From Vibrio sp. MEBiC08052 (lineage in GTDB: Bacteria; Pseudomonadota; Gammaproteobacteria; Enterobacterales; Vibrionaceae): DNA of 64,000 nucleotides. Shown here one piece after another: positions 9,135 to 16,695 of the stretch. The DNA is taken from NCBI RefSeq assembly GCF_001506075.1, contig NZ_KQ947477.1, forward strand, positions 44,836 through 108,835. Direction: 5' to 3'. Position numbers and translations under genes: made by a program. Numbering within the stretch: position 1 is the stretch's first letter; every line of letters begins with the position of its first letter. Under the pieces are notes generated by a model. That model was not told the DNA's origin and did no database searches. It saw nothing but the letters and a program-made list of their open reading frames with translations.

Positions 9135-9895
9135 TACCACCCCGAAACGCCCGTCACAAACATTGCTGCAATAATCCCTAAACAAGTTGAAAGCGTCAGA
9201 AGCGATGCAATCATGAACCGAGCGATCCCCGTATTGGCATATCCCTTCAACATGTCAGCAACCGAATTAATCAGCGGGAAGCCCGGTACAAGCATTAACA
9301 CAGAGCAAGCCATGACTAAAGTCGGGTTATTTCCCCATTGATAACTGACGGCTTGTGCTGAAATCAAAGAGGTCACAAATGCCGTGGCGGCAAAATTAAG
9401 CAGCGGGTTGAAATGTCGGTGAGCAATTTCCTGTCTCACGAACATACCAACAGAAGAAGCAACGAAAGTGGCAGCAAAGATACTCCAGTCTCCACCAGCG
9501 AGACGACTAAATGCCGCACAAGATAATCCAATCATCACAAGCACCAACCAACGATTATATCGCTGTGGGGTGATCCGGTTTAGTTTTTGTTGCGCAAGCT
9601 GATAATCAACAATTCCTTTTTCCATCATGATACAAATACGCTGAATATCAGTCACAACTTTCATATTGATGCCACGATCCTGACATCGGCGTGCCGTCGT
9701 TATACAATGCGCATGATAAACCGTGGTCACCACCAGTGAATTTGCCGTCAGCGCAACTTCGACTTCATCCATGTCACTGGCAATCCCCATCCGTCTCATG
9801 ATATCCGCGACTAAGGTGCTCTCTGCTCCATGAGCTAACAGCATCTGCCCCGCCTGAGCAATCAGACGAGAGACTGCTCTCTGTTTCGATGTCAT
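9134..9895 (-). CDS. yjjP: YjjP-type exporter subunit
   Basis: The large subunit of the ThrE-like two-component exporter (DUF1212). The 253-residue product has a soluble N-terminal region of about 110 residues with the AGQMLLAHGAES motif. At least four membrane helices follow, ending in the VPGFPLINSVADMLKGY motif typical of the family. It is translated just ahead of yjjB, with a 1-base overlap. E. coli YjjP is 256 residues. Export of a small dicarboxylate or amino acid is known of relatives and is only inferred here. Confidence 0.88.
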   Translation of the reverse strand: MTSKQRAVSRLIAQAGQMLLAHGAESTLVADIMRRMGIASDMDEVEVALTANSLVVTTVYHAHCITTARRCQDRGINMKVVTDIQRICIMMEKGIVDYQLAQQKLNRITPQRYNRWLVLVMIGLSCAAFSRLAGGDWSIFAATFVASSVGMFVRQEIAHRHFNPLLNFAATAFVTSLISAQAVSYQWGNNPTLVMACSVLMLVPGFPLINSVADMLKGYANTGIARFMIASLLTLSTCLGIIAAMFVTGVSGW

Positions 9896-9982
9896 GATTC
9901 CCTTCCCAACCTAATCCATTCGTCAATCGTATACGAAACTCAGAGTTTGCCCGAAAAAGATACGTTGGAAAATGATTTAGAC

Positions 9983-10016
9983 AAAAAAAACCGCAATAAA
10001 AATCGCGGTTTAAAAA
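9983..10016 (-). terminator. Terminator of cgtA
   Basis: Read on the minus strand: AAACCGCGA / TTGCGGTTT with a short T-rich loop, followed by six or more T. It lies 15 bases after the cgtA stop. A-rich flanks on the other side make it possibly bidirectional. Confidence 0.85.
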
Positions 10017-10030
10017 ATTAGATACATTGA

Positions 10031-11203
10031 TTAGTCTCGGACATAGATCACATGACCGTCATCATCATCATCGTCGTCCCAATCATCGTCATCCCATTCT
10101 TCTGTAATCACATCAGGACTATTCATTGCCGACTGATGATAGTCATCCCACATAAATTCGACTTTTTCTTCTTCAGTCCGTTCTGACGTTTCTTTTGGCA
10201 AAGATTCCATAAAGTCAGCCAGCTTCATACAAAGCTCACGCGTCCCCTGTTTATTGATGGCAGAAATCCGGAAATATTCATCTTCCCATTCAAGCTCATC
10301 CAATACAGACTGAATAATCTTGTCAGCTTCATCTTCAGGGAGCAGATCAACTTTGTTAAATACCAGCCAACGGGGCTTTTGTGACAACTTGTCATTGTAT
10401 TGGCTCAATTCATCAACAATGATTCTGGCGTTTTCAGCCGGATCACTTTGATCAACCGGCAACAAATCGATCATATGTAACAATACACGACAGCGCTCAA
10501 GATGTTTCAGGAATCGAATCCCCAGCCCGGCACCATCGGCAGCGCCTTCGATCAACCCCGGAATATCAGCGACCACAAAGCTCTTTTCAGGAACAACACT
10601 GACGACGCCCAGACTTGGAATCAGCGTGGTAAACGGATAATCTGCCACTTTCGGTTTTGCCGCCGAAACAGCGCGAATAAATGTCGATTTTCCTGCGTTG
10701 GGTAAGCCCAACATGCCAACATCAGCCAACAATAGCAGTTCTAAACGAATTTCCCGGACTTCGCCTTTGGTTCCCATGGTCTTCTGTCTCGGTGCTCGAT
10801 TGACTGAAGACTTGAAACGGGTATTGCCTAAACCATGCCAGCCGCCTTTGGCAACCATGAGCTTCTTGCCATCCTCAGCAACTTCCCCAATCACTTCATT
10901 GGTGTGGATATCGACTGCCCGAGTTCCCACAGGAACACGAAGAACTTTGTCTTTTCCACGTTTTCCCGTACAGTTGCCACCACGTCCATTCTCGCCACGT
11001 TCAGCGTCATAGAAGCGCTGAAAGCGGTAATCAATCAGTGTATTCAAGTTTTCATCCGCGAGAATATAAATATCCCCACCGTCACCACCGTCGCCACCAT
11101 CAGGGCCGCCTTTCGTGACGAATTTTTCACGCCAGAAGCTGACAATACCGTTGCCACCATCACCCGCCTGAACCTTTACGACAGCTTCATCAACGAATTT
11201 CAT
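10031..11203 (-). CDS. cgtA: Obg-family GTPase CgtA/ObgE
   Basis: An essential GTPase that binds the 50S subunit and links ribosome assembly with the stringent response. It has 390 residues: a glycine-rich Obg fold (1-158, with GGPDGGDGGDGG repeats), a G domain with GLPNAGKST (P loop), DIPGL, NKVD and SAINKQG, then a strongly acidic tail (EEWDDDDWDDDDDDD) before the end HVIYVRD. Acidic tails are usual in vibrio and enteric Obg. rpmA and rplU lie upstream on the same strand, but a terminator separates them, and the yhbE gene found between them in E. coli is absent. Confidence 0.96.
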   Translation of the reverse strand: MKFVDEAVVKVQAGDGGNGIVSFWREKFVTKGGPDGGDGGDGGDIYILADENLNTLIDYRFQRFYDAERGENGRGGNCTGKRGKDKVLRVPVGTRAVDIHTNEVIGEVAEDGKKLMVAKGGWHGLGNTRFKSSVNRAPRQKTMGTKGEVREIRLELLLLADVGMLGLPNAGKSTFIRAVSAAKPKVADYPFTTLIPSLGVVSVVPEKSFVVADIPGLIEGAADGAGLGIRFLKHLERCRVLLHMIDLLPVDQSDPAENARIIVDELSQYNDKLSQKPRWLVFNKVDLLPEDEADKIIQSVLDELEWEDEYFRISAINKQGTRELCMKLADFMESLPKETSERTEEEKVEFMWDDYHQSAMNSPDVITEEWDDDDWDDDDDDDGHVIYVRD

Positions 11204-11454
11204 CTTTCACTCCGCATTATTTGCGTTGCAACATTACCCGAATACCCTTGCTATAAACTTTAGCAGAACTCTAGGCAAATCATTCATAACATTCTTTAAG
11301 CGGATCGTCTCCGGATCAAAACAGACATAATATCCCTTCACCGAAGATCAGAACCGAAGTCGATCATTTTAAACTCTGATTTCACAATAGAATTCGGCAT
11401 CTCATCAGTGCTGAAAACTAAACACGTGAAAACTAAACCGACAGACTTGAAATA
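11204..11454 (-). promoter_or_regulatory. Upstream region of cgtA
   Basis: About 300 bases separate cgtA from rpmA. Apart from the rpmA terminator at its right end, I see no gene, RNA or repeat. It presumably holds the cgtA promoter, but no clean -35/-10 pair stood out. Confidence 0.35.
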
Positions 11455-11486
11455 AACAAAAAACCCCACCAAATGGCAGGGCTTTT
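11455..11486 (-). terminator. Terminator of rplU-rpmA
   Basis: Minus-strand reading: CCCTGCC-ATTT-GGTGGGG, a 7-bp stem including two wobble pairs, followed by TTTTTTG. It lies just after the rpmA stop. Confidence 0.8.
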
Positions 11487-11507
11487 AAATTCATCAGGAA
11501 ACTAAAA

Positions 11508-11765
11508 TTATTCAGCTTCGATACTAACGAACTTACGGTTTTTAGAACCTTTTACTTCAAATTTCACTTTACCGTCAGATAGAGCGAAAAGAGTATGGTC
11601 TTTACCGATACCTACGTTAGTCCCAGCATGGAACTTTGTTCCACGTTGGCGAACGATGATGTTACCTGCCAATACAGACTCACCACCAAAACGTTTTACA
11701 CCCAGACGTTTACTTTCTGAATCGCGGCCGTTACGAGTAGAACCACCAGCTTTTTTGTGTGCCAT
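11508..11765 (-). CDS. rpmA: 50S ribosomal protein L27
   Basis: Ribosomal protein whose N-terminus reaches the peptidyl-transferase centre. The 85-residue product has the family start AHKKAGGSTRNGRDS and the segments FGGESVLAGNIIVRQRGTKF and GVGKDHTLFAL. It lies 16 bases after rplU in the standard rplU-rpmA operon and has a GGAGAG-like ribosome site. Confidence 0.98.
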   Translation of the reverse strand: MAHKKAGGSTRNGRDSESKRLGVKRFGGESVLAGNIIVRQRGTKFHAGTNVGIGKDHTLFALSDGKVKFEVKGSKNRKFVSIEAE

Positions 11766-11781
11766 TGTTAAACTCTCCTAC

Positions 11782-12093
11782 TTAAGCGTTGATAGCAGTG
11801 ATTTTCACTTCAGTGAACCACTGGCGATGACCTTGTTGCTTGCGAGAATGCTTACGACGACGGAACTTAACGATTTTTACTTTATCGCCACGACCGTGTT
11901 GTACAACTTCTGCAGTTACTTTTCCGCCATCAACAAGAGGCGCACCAACAGTGATTTCTTCACCGTTAGCAACCAGAAGAACTTTATCAAATTCAACAGT
12001 TGCGCCAGTTTCAACGTCTAATTTCTCTAAACGAAGTGTTTGACCTTCGCTTACTCGGTGTTGTTTACCACCAGACTGGAAAACAGCGTACAT
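11782..12093 (-). CDS. rplU: 50S ribosomal protein L21
   Basis: 23S rRNA-binding protein of the large subunit. It has 103 residues and starts MYAVFQSGGKQHRVSEGQ. The C-terminal basic motif KIVKFRRRKHSRKQQGHRQ is diagnostic of L21. It is the first gene of the rplU-rpmA operon and is transcribed divergently from ispB, sharing about 270 bases of upstream DNA with it. Confidence 0.98.
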   Translation of the reverse strand: MYAVFQSGGKQHRVSEGQTLRLEKLDVETGATVEFDKVLLVANGEEITVGAPLVDGGKVTAEVVQHGRGDKVKIVKFRRRKHSRKQQGHRQWFTEVKITAINA

Positions 12094-12363
12094 ATTTTAC
12101 TCCGCTCTTTCCGCACAGCCATCCTACTATTTGAGTAATTTTGGGTGTGCGCTAAACTAATCATCAATAGGGCGCAGATTCTACGCGAATGCCGTTTCTA
12201 AAACAAGCTCTATTTTTAAAAAATTGGCGAAAAGCAACTCATAGGGCAAAAGTCTCTCGAGCCTAGCATTATAGCATGTATTCATCCCTGTTTTTTAGTG
12301 TATTATGAACGGGTTCAAAGAACATTACTTCCTTACAAATATAGAACTTCAGCCGGATTTACA

Positions 12364-13335
12364 ATGGATTTTAAAGCTATCCAAGCACTCACTGCCGATG
12401 ACATGGCAAAAGTTAATGAGACAATTCTTGCCCAGCTCAATTCTGACGTTTCATTGATCAATCAGCTTGGTTTTTACCTCATCAATAGTGGCGGTAAACG
12501 TCTTCGTCCTCTGCTAGCCGTACTCTCTGCCCGTACTCTGGGATACACCGGTGACGCTCATACCAAAGCGGCTGCGTTTATTGAGTTTATACACACCGCA
12601 ACATTACTTCACGACGATGTGGTCGATGAATCGGACATGCGACGGGGTAAAGCCACCGCCAATGCAACTTTTGGCAATGCTGCCAGTGTATTGGTCGGAG
12701 ACTACATTTATACGCGTTCATTCCAAATGATGACGCAACTTGGCTCACTCCGGGTGCTGGAACTCATGAGTCACGCAGTGAATGTTATCGCTGAAGGCGA
12801 AGTCCAACAGTTGATCAACTGCAATGATCCGGATATCACCGAAGAAAACTACATGCAGGTGATCTACTCCAAAACCGCCCGTTTATTTGAAGCAGCGACT
12901 CAGATCGGTGCGATCCTCAGCGAGTCTGACGCTGATATAGAAAAAGCATTGCAAGATTATGGACGTTATCTGGGAACGGCATTTCAACTCATTGATGATT
13001 TGATGGACTACACATCAGATGGTGACGAAATGGGTAAAAATGTTGGTGATGATCTTGCAGAGGGCAAGCCCACGATCCCTCTCCTCCATGCGATGCGTAT
13101 AGGAAATCCCAATCAGGTTCAGATCATTCGGGATGCGATCGAAAAATCAAACGGTATGGAACACCTTGAAACAATCCTTGAGATTCTGGAACAAACCGGC
13201 TCTCTCACTTACACCCAGCAGAAAGCTCAGGAAGAAGCAGACAAAGCAATTCAGGCGCTCAGTATTATTCCTGACAATGAATATAAAGAAGCGCTGATTT
13301 CATTGGCTCATCTCGCCGTTCACCGCACCAAATAG
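12364..13335 (+). CDS. ispB: Octaprenyl diphosphate synthase IspB
   Basis: Elongates farnesyl diphosphate to the C40 side chain of ubiquinone and menaquinone. The frame opens at 12298, but the ATG at 12364 (MDFKAIQALTADDM) gives 323 residues, exactly the E. coli length. Both aspartate-rich motifs are present: LLHDDVVDESD (first, DDxxD) and FQLIDDLMDY (second). GGKRLRP binds the substrate diphosphate. It is divergent from rplU, as in enteric bacteria. The start choice rests on family length because the ribosome site is weak. Confidence 0.96.
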   Translation: MDFKAIQALTADDMAKVNETILAQLNSDVSLINQLGFYLINSGGKRLRPLLAVLSARTLGYTGDAHTKAAAFIEFIHTATLLHDDVVDESDMRRGKATANATFGNAASVLVGDYIYTRSFQMMTQLGSLRVLELMSHAVNVIAEGEVQQLINCNDPDITEENYMQVIYSKTARLFEAATQIGAILSESDADIEKALQDYGRYLGTAFQLIDDLMDYTSDGDEMGKNVGDDLAEGKPTIPLLHAMRIGNPNQVQIIRDAIEKSNGMEHLETILEILEQTGSLTYTQQKAQEEADKAIQALSIIPDNEYKEALISLAHLAVHRTK

Positions 13336-13352
13336 AGCTGTTCAACCATTGT

Positions 13353-13379
13353 AAAAAAAGCTGGCTAAGCCAGCTTTTT
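13353..13379. terminator. Bidirectional terminator between ispB and mdh
   Basis: AAAAAGCTGGCT-TA-AGCCAGCTTTTT: symmetric stem with A and T flanks between two converging genes, so it serves both. Confidence 0.9.
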
Positions 13380-13403
13380 CATTCTGAACAATATGTCGAA
13401 TCA

Positions 13404-14339
13404 TTATGATGCGAAATCAACACCAAGCTGAATGTCGCCATTCAATGTATCCAACATTCCTTCCAGTGCTTTTTGTTCAAATGAATTCAATTCACCATAA
13501 CTCAGCACTTCTTCAATGCCGTCTTTGCCTAATCTGACAGGTTGAGCGAAGAAAGGTGCAAGACCGCCATCGCTTTCAATATAAGCGCACTCGATAACAT
13601 TGGCTTCACCCTGAAGCGCTTTCACAAGCGACAAACCAAAACGGCAAGCAGCCTGCCCCATCGATAATGTTGCACTACCACCACCGGCTTTTGCTTCAAC
13701 CACTTCAGTCCCTGCGTTTTGAATACGATGCGTTAAAGCAGCAACTTCTTCATCAGAGAAAGTGACATCTTTGACCTGAGAAAGTAAAGGAAGAATAGTC
13801 ACACCAGAATGCCCACCGATCACAGGCACGTTTACATCCAGCGGATTTTTTCCTTTTAATTCACTGACGAATGTTTCTGAACGGATCACATCCAGCGTCG
13901 TGATGCCGAACAATTTACGCTTATTATAAACACCCGCTTTTTTCAGCACTTCAGCAGCAATAGGAACTGTCGTATTAACAGGGTTAGTGATAATTCCGAT
14001 ACATGCTTCAGGGCAAACCACCGCAATTTTTTCAGCCAGCGATTTAACGATCCCGGCATTGACGTTAAACAGATCCGAACGATCCATCCCCGGCTTACGG
14101 GCAACCCCCGCAGAAATCAACACAACATCAGCACCTTCAAGGGCTGGGGTTGGATCTTCTCCTGAATAGCCATTGATTGAAACAGGGGTCGGGATGTGAC
14201 TGAGATCTTTTGCCACACCTGGTGTCACAGGTGCGATATCGTAAAGGGCAAGATCAGAACCGGCAGGTAGATGATTCTTCAATAACAGAGCAAGGGCTTG
14301 ACCGATACCGCCAGCGGCACCAATAACAGCGACTTTCAT
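13404..14339 (-). CDS. mdh: Malate dehydrogenase
   Basis: NAD-dependent interconversion of malate and oxaloacetate in the TCA cycle. The 311-residue product has the Rossmann motif GAAGGIGQA, the substrate loop SAGVARKPGMDR with its arginines, ITNPVN, and the catalytic region PVIGGHSGVTILP with the active-site His. Length and motifs match E. coli Mdh (312). It is convergent with ispB and divergent from argR, the conserved argR/mdh pair. Confidence 0.97.
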   Translation of the reverse strand: MKVAVIGAAGGIGQALALLLKNHLPAGSDLALYDIAPVTPGVAKDLSHIPTPVSINGYSGEDPTPALEGADVVLISAGVARKPGMDRSDLFNVNAGIVKSLAEKIAVVCPEACIGIITNPVNTTVPIAAEVLKKAGVYNKRKLFGITTLDVIRSETFVSELKGKNPLDVNVPVIGGHSGVTILPLLSQVKDVTFSDEEVAALTHRIQNAGTEVVEAKAGGGSATLSMGQAACRFGLSLVKALQGEANVIECAYIESDGGLAPFFAQPVRLGKDGIEEVLSYGELNSFEQKALEGMLDTLNGDIQLGVDFAS

Positions 14340-14726
14340 TTGTAATTCTCCTTGAGCGTTCTCTCGATATTTCTTTTGTAGGGTAGTTATGCAACTGGAA
14401 AAGCTATAGCAATTACAACTTGATTACAATTGACTCGCGCTAGCTTTGCGAAGTGACGCAAGAACCAGTATGAAGCATTCGCCTGAGCAAGCGTTCCCTA
14501 CAATATTTTTACCAATTATACAATACGTTATGCTTTATATATCCATTTATACCAAATAACTTATAACTGATTCTCTACACTGAATTTTAAATCAGTTGGA
14601 GCATTGTGCATAACTATGCGAAAATATTCAAAGGATACATGAGGTCTCTATTCGCCTTGTGTAGTGATTTTGATAACCATAAGGCCAATGCCACCCGTCG
14701 GCGAAAAGGCCTTTGCTAAGTAAATT
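14340..14726. promoter_or_regulatory. argR-mdh divergent control region
   Basis: 387 bases without a gene. The half next to mdh shows no clear element beyond AT-rich promoter-like sequence. The half next to argR holds the candidate ARG boxes listed separately. No RNA gene recognised. Confidence 0.5.
14579..14632. promoter_or_regulatory. Candidate ARG boxes upstream of argR
   Basis: Two 18-base sites resemble the ArgR consensus (TGAAT-N4-ATTCA). ACTGAATTTTAAATCAGT at 14579-14596 is nearly palindromic. TGCGAAAATATTCA at 14617-14630 has one perfect half. They lie about 95-150 bases before argR, which is autoregulated in E. coli. The centre-to-centre distance of about 36 bases is wider than the usual 21. 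Confidence 0.5.
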
Positions 14727-15197
14727 ATGAAAAACGTAGATAAACAAGATCTGTTAGTCCGCTCATTTAAAGCGTTGCTCAAAGAAGAACGTTTCGGCTC
14801 TCAAAGCGATATTGTCGAAGCGCTGCGCAGCGAAGGATTTGAGAACATCAACCAATCCAAAGTCTCTAGGATGTTAACCAAGTTCGGTGCAGTCCGGACT
14901 CGCAATGCCAAAATGGAAATGGTGTACTGTCTTCCGGCTGAATTGGGAGTTCCTACCGTTTCAAGTTCTCTGCGGGAGCTGGTTCTTGATATCGATTATA
15001 ACCCGGCGTTAGTGGTGATTCACACCGGTCCCGGAGCCGCACAACTCATTGCTCGCTTATTGGACTCGCTCGGTAAGTCAGAAGGAATTCTGGGGGTTGT
15101 CGCCGGAGACGATACCATTTTCATTACCCCGACCCGTCAAATTTCCGTTGAAGAGTTACACCGCTCTGTGTGCGAACTTTTTGAATATTTCGGATAA
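14727..15197 (+). CDS. argR: Arginine repressor ArgR
   Basis: A hexameric, arginine-dependent repressor of arginine biosynthesis. It has 156 residues, the same as E. coli. The N-terminal winged helix (about 1-75) contains GSQSDIVEALRSEGF and INQSKVSRML. The C-terminal oligomerisation and arginine-binding domain contains HTGPGAAQLIARLLDS and GVVAGDDTIFI, with the conserved GDD arginine-contacting motif. It is divergent from mdh. Confidence 0.97.
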   Translation: MKNVDKQDLLVRSFKALLKEERFGSQSDIVEALRSEGFENINQSKVSRMLTKFGAVRTRNAKMEMVYCLPAELGVPTVSSSLRELVLDIDYNPALVVIHTGPGAAQLIARLLDSLGKSEGILGVVAGDDTIFITPTRQISVEELHRSVCELFEYFG

Positions 15198-15535
15198 TTT
15201 TTGCAGCATAAAACACTAGTGATAAAAAGAATAATATTCTGTTTATTGAAGTAGTTAACGTGACTTACATCACATCTTCAGCATCTCTAGTGTTTGATTT
15301 TACTCATATTTAACTTATTGATTCCACTCACCAATTCGATTCTCTTTTGCCAAATATTTCTCTGATATTTTTGTCATATGTGTAATTTTCATTAACAATA
15401 TTTCAATTTTGTGCCAATTTTTTGATATTATCGGCCCACTTTTCGAGTCATTGTGAAAAGTTGCTGTTTCTTCAATAGGAACTCTCTTCAGTCTATATTC
15501 ACTGAGAGACAACAAGCAAAAAGGAAGGAATATTC
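15198..15535 (+). promoter_or_regulatory. Upstream region of the TAXI-TRAP operon with a candidate CRP site
   Basis: 338 bases without a gene. At 15257-15276 the sequence AACGTGACTTACATCACATC matches the CRP consensus TGTGA-N6-TCACA with one core mismatch. That fits catabolite control of the uptake genes downstream. The rest is AT-rich. A strong AAGGAAGGA ribosome site precedes the ATG at 15536. Confidence 0.5.
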
Positions 15536-16507
15536 ATGGTATTGAATAAAATTATGAAACTTAGCGCAATTGCAGCTGCTGCCATCGGTGCAAGCACTGC
15601 CGTCAATGCGCAAGAATTCATTACGATAGGAACAGGATCTGTCACTGGTGTATATTACCCAACTGGTGGTGCAATCTGTAAACTCGTGAATAAAGATCGC
15701 AAGGAACACGATATTCGTTGCTCCGTTGAATCAACTGGTGGATCCATTTATAACGTCAATACAATTCGCTCCGGCGAACTTGATTTTGGTATCGTCCAGT
15801 CTGATTGGCAGTATCACGGCTACAACGGGACCAGCAAATTCGCTGAGCAAGGCCCTTACAAAAAACTACGTGCAATGTTCTCTCTTCATACAGAACCATT
15901 TAACGTCATTGCCCGTACCGACGCCCATATCGATAATATCAAAGATTTAAAAGGCAAACGTGTCAACATCGGTAACCCCGGTTCCGGTGACCGGGCAACA
16001 ATGCAAGTTGTCATGGATAGCATGGGGTGGACGAAAGATAGCTTTAAACTCACTTCTGAGTTGAAAGGTTCGGAACGTTCTCAAGCGTTGTGTGATAATA
16101 AAATCGATGCGTTTATCTATGTTGTCGGTCATCCGAATGGTTCCATCAAAGAAGCAACCACATCATGTGATGCGAAACTTGTGCCTGTAACCGGTCCGGA
16201 AATTGATAAGATCGTCTCAGAAAACCCTTACTATACTTATACCGATGTACCAGCCGGTATGTATCGGGGAACCGATCAGGATGTGAAAAGCTTCGGTGTT
16301 GCTGCAACACTGGTGACCAGTGCTGATGTCCCTGACAAAGTTGCTTATAACGTAGCCAAAGCTGTGTTTGAAAACTTTGATACCTTCAAGAGACTTCATC
16401 CGGCATTTGCTCACCTGAAAAAAGAAGACATGGTGAAAGCGGGAATTTCAATTCCGCTTCATCCGGGTGCAGTCAAATATTACAAAGAAGTTGGCTTGCT
16501 CAAATAA
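15536..16507 (+). CDS. TAXI-family TRAP transporter solute-binding protein
   Basis: Periplasmic receptor of a TRAP transporter. The 323-residue product has a signal peptide (cleavage near VNA-QEF) and the TAXI-family N-terminus ITIGTGSVTGVYYPTGGAICKLVN. Further motifs are GELDFGIVQSD and GKRVNIGNPGSGDRATMQV. The C-terminal part includes HPAFAHLKKEDM and the closing PLHPGAVKYYKE. TAXI receptors are linked with glutamate, other dicarboxylates and related acids; the ligand here cannot be read from sequence. The fused permease gene follows after a hairpin. Confidence 0.92.
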   Translation: MVLNKIMKLSAIAAAAIGASTAVNAQEFITIGTGSVTGVYYPTGGAICKLVNKDRKEHDIRCSVESTGGSIYNVNTIRSGELDFGIVQSDWQYHGYNGTSKFAEQGPYKKLRAMFSLHTEPFNVIARTDAHIDNIKDLKGKRVNIGNPGSGDRATMQVVMDSMGWTKDSFKLTSELKGSERSQALCDNKIDAFIYVVGHPNGSIKEATTSCDAKLVPVTGPEIDKIVSENPYYTYTDVPAGMYRGTDQDVKSFGVAATLVTSADVPDKVAYNVAKAVFENFDTFKRLHPAFAHLKKEDMVKAGISIPLHPGAVKYYKEVGLLK

Positions 16508-16538
16508 GAATCTCCTCAGGCTAACGCTCTGATAAATC

Positions 16539-16571
16539 ATGAGGAGGCCGAACGCCTCCTCATTTTATATT
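16539..16571 (+). terminator. Attenuating hairpin after the TAXI binding-protein gene
   Basis: ATGAGGAGGC / GCCTCCTCAT, a 10-bp perfect stem with a 5-base loop, followed by a T-rich stretch (TTTATATTTT). Located between receptor and permease genes, it would keep receptor mRNA in excess, a frequent arrangement in transport operons. Confidence 0.75.
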
Positions 16572-16695
16572 TTGGTATTGCATGAATCACTCATTTTAAT
16601 TTTCGCAATATCTTTTCTGACTTTCCGTTGGTGTGAAAGTCATGGTGTAACTTCATCATTAGACCATCAATAATTCAATAATAAGGATAACGTAC

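Noticed and set aside
8649..9185. Longer YjjB frame starting at 9185
   Set aside because: The first 17 codons overlap yjjP and are not family-like; the TAATG junction marks the real start.
15211..15295. AAACACTAG ... CTAGTGTTT as an argR terminator
   Set aside because: The 9-bp arms are separated by about 67 bases and have no proper U tract; likely chance.
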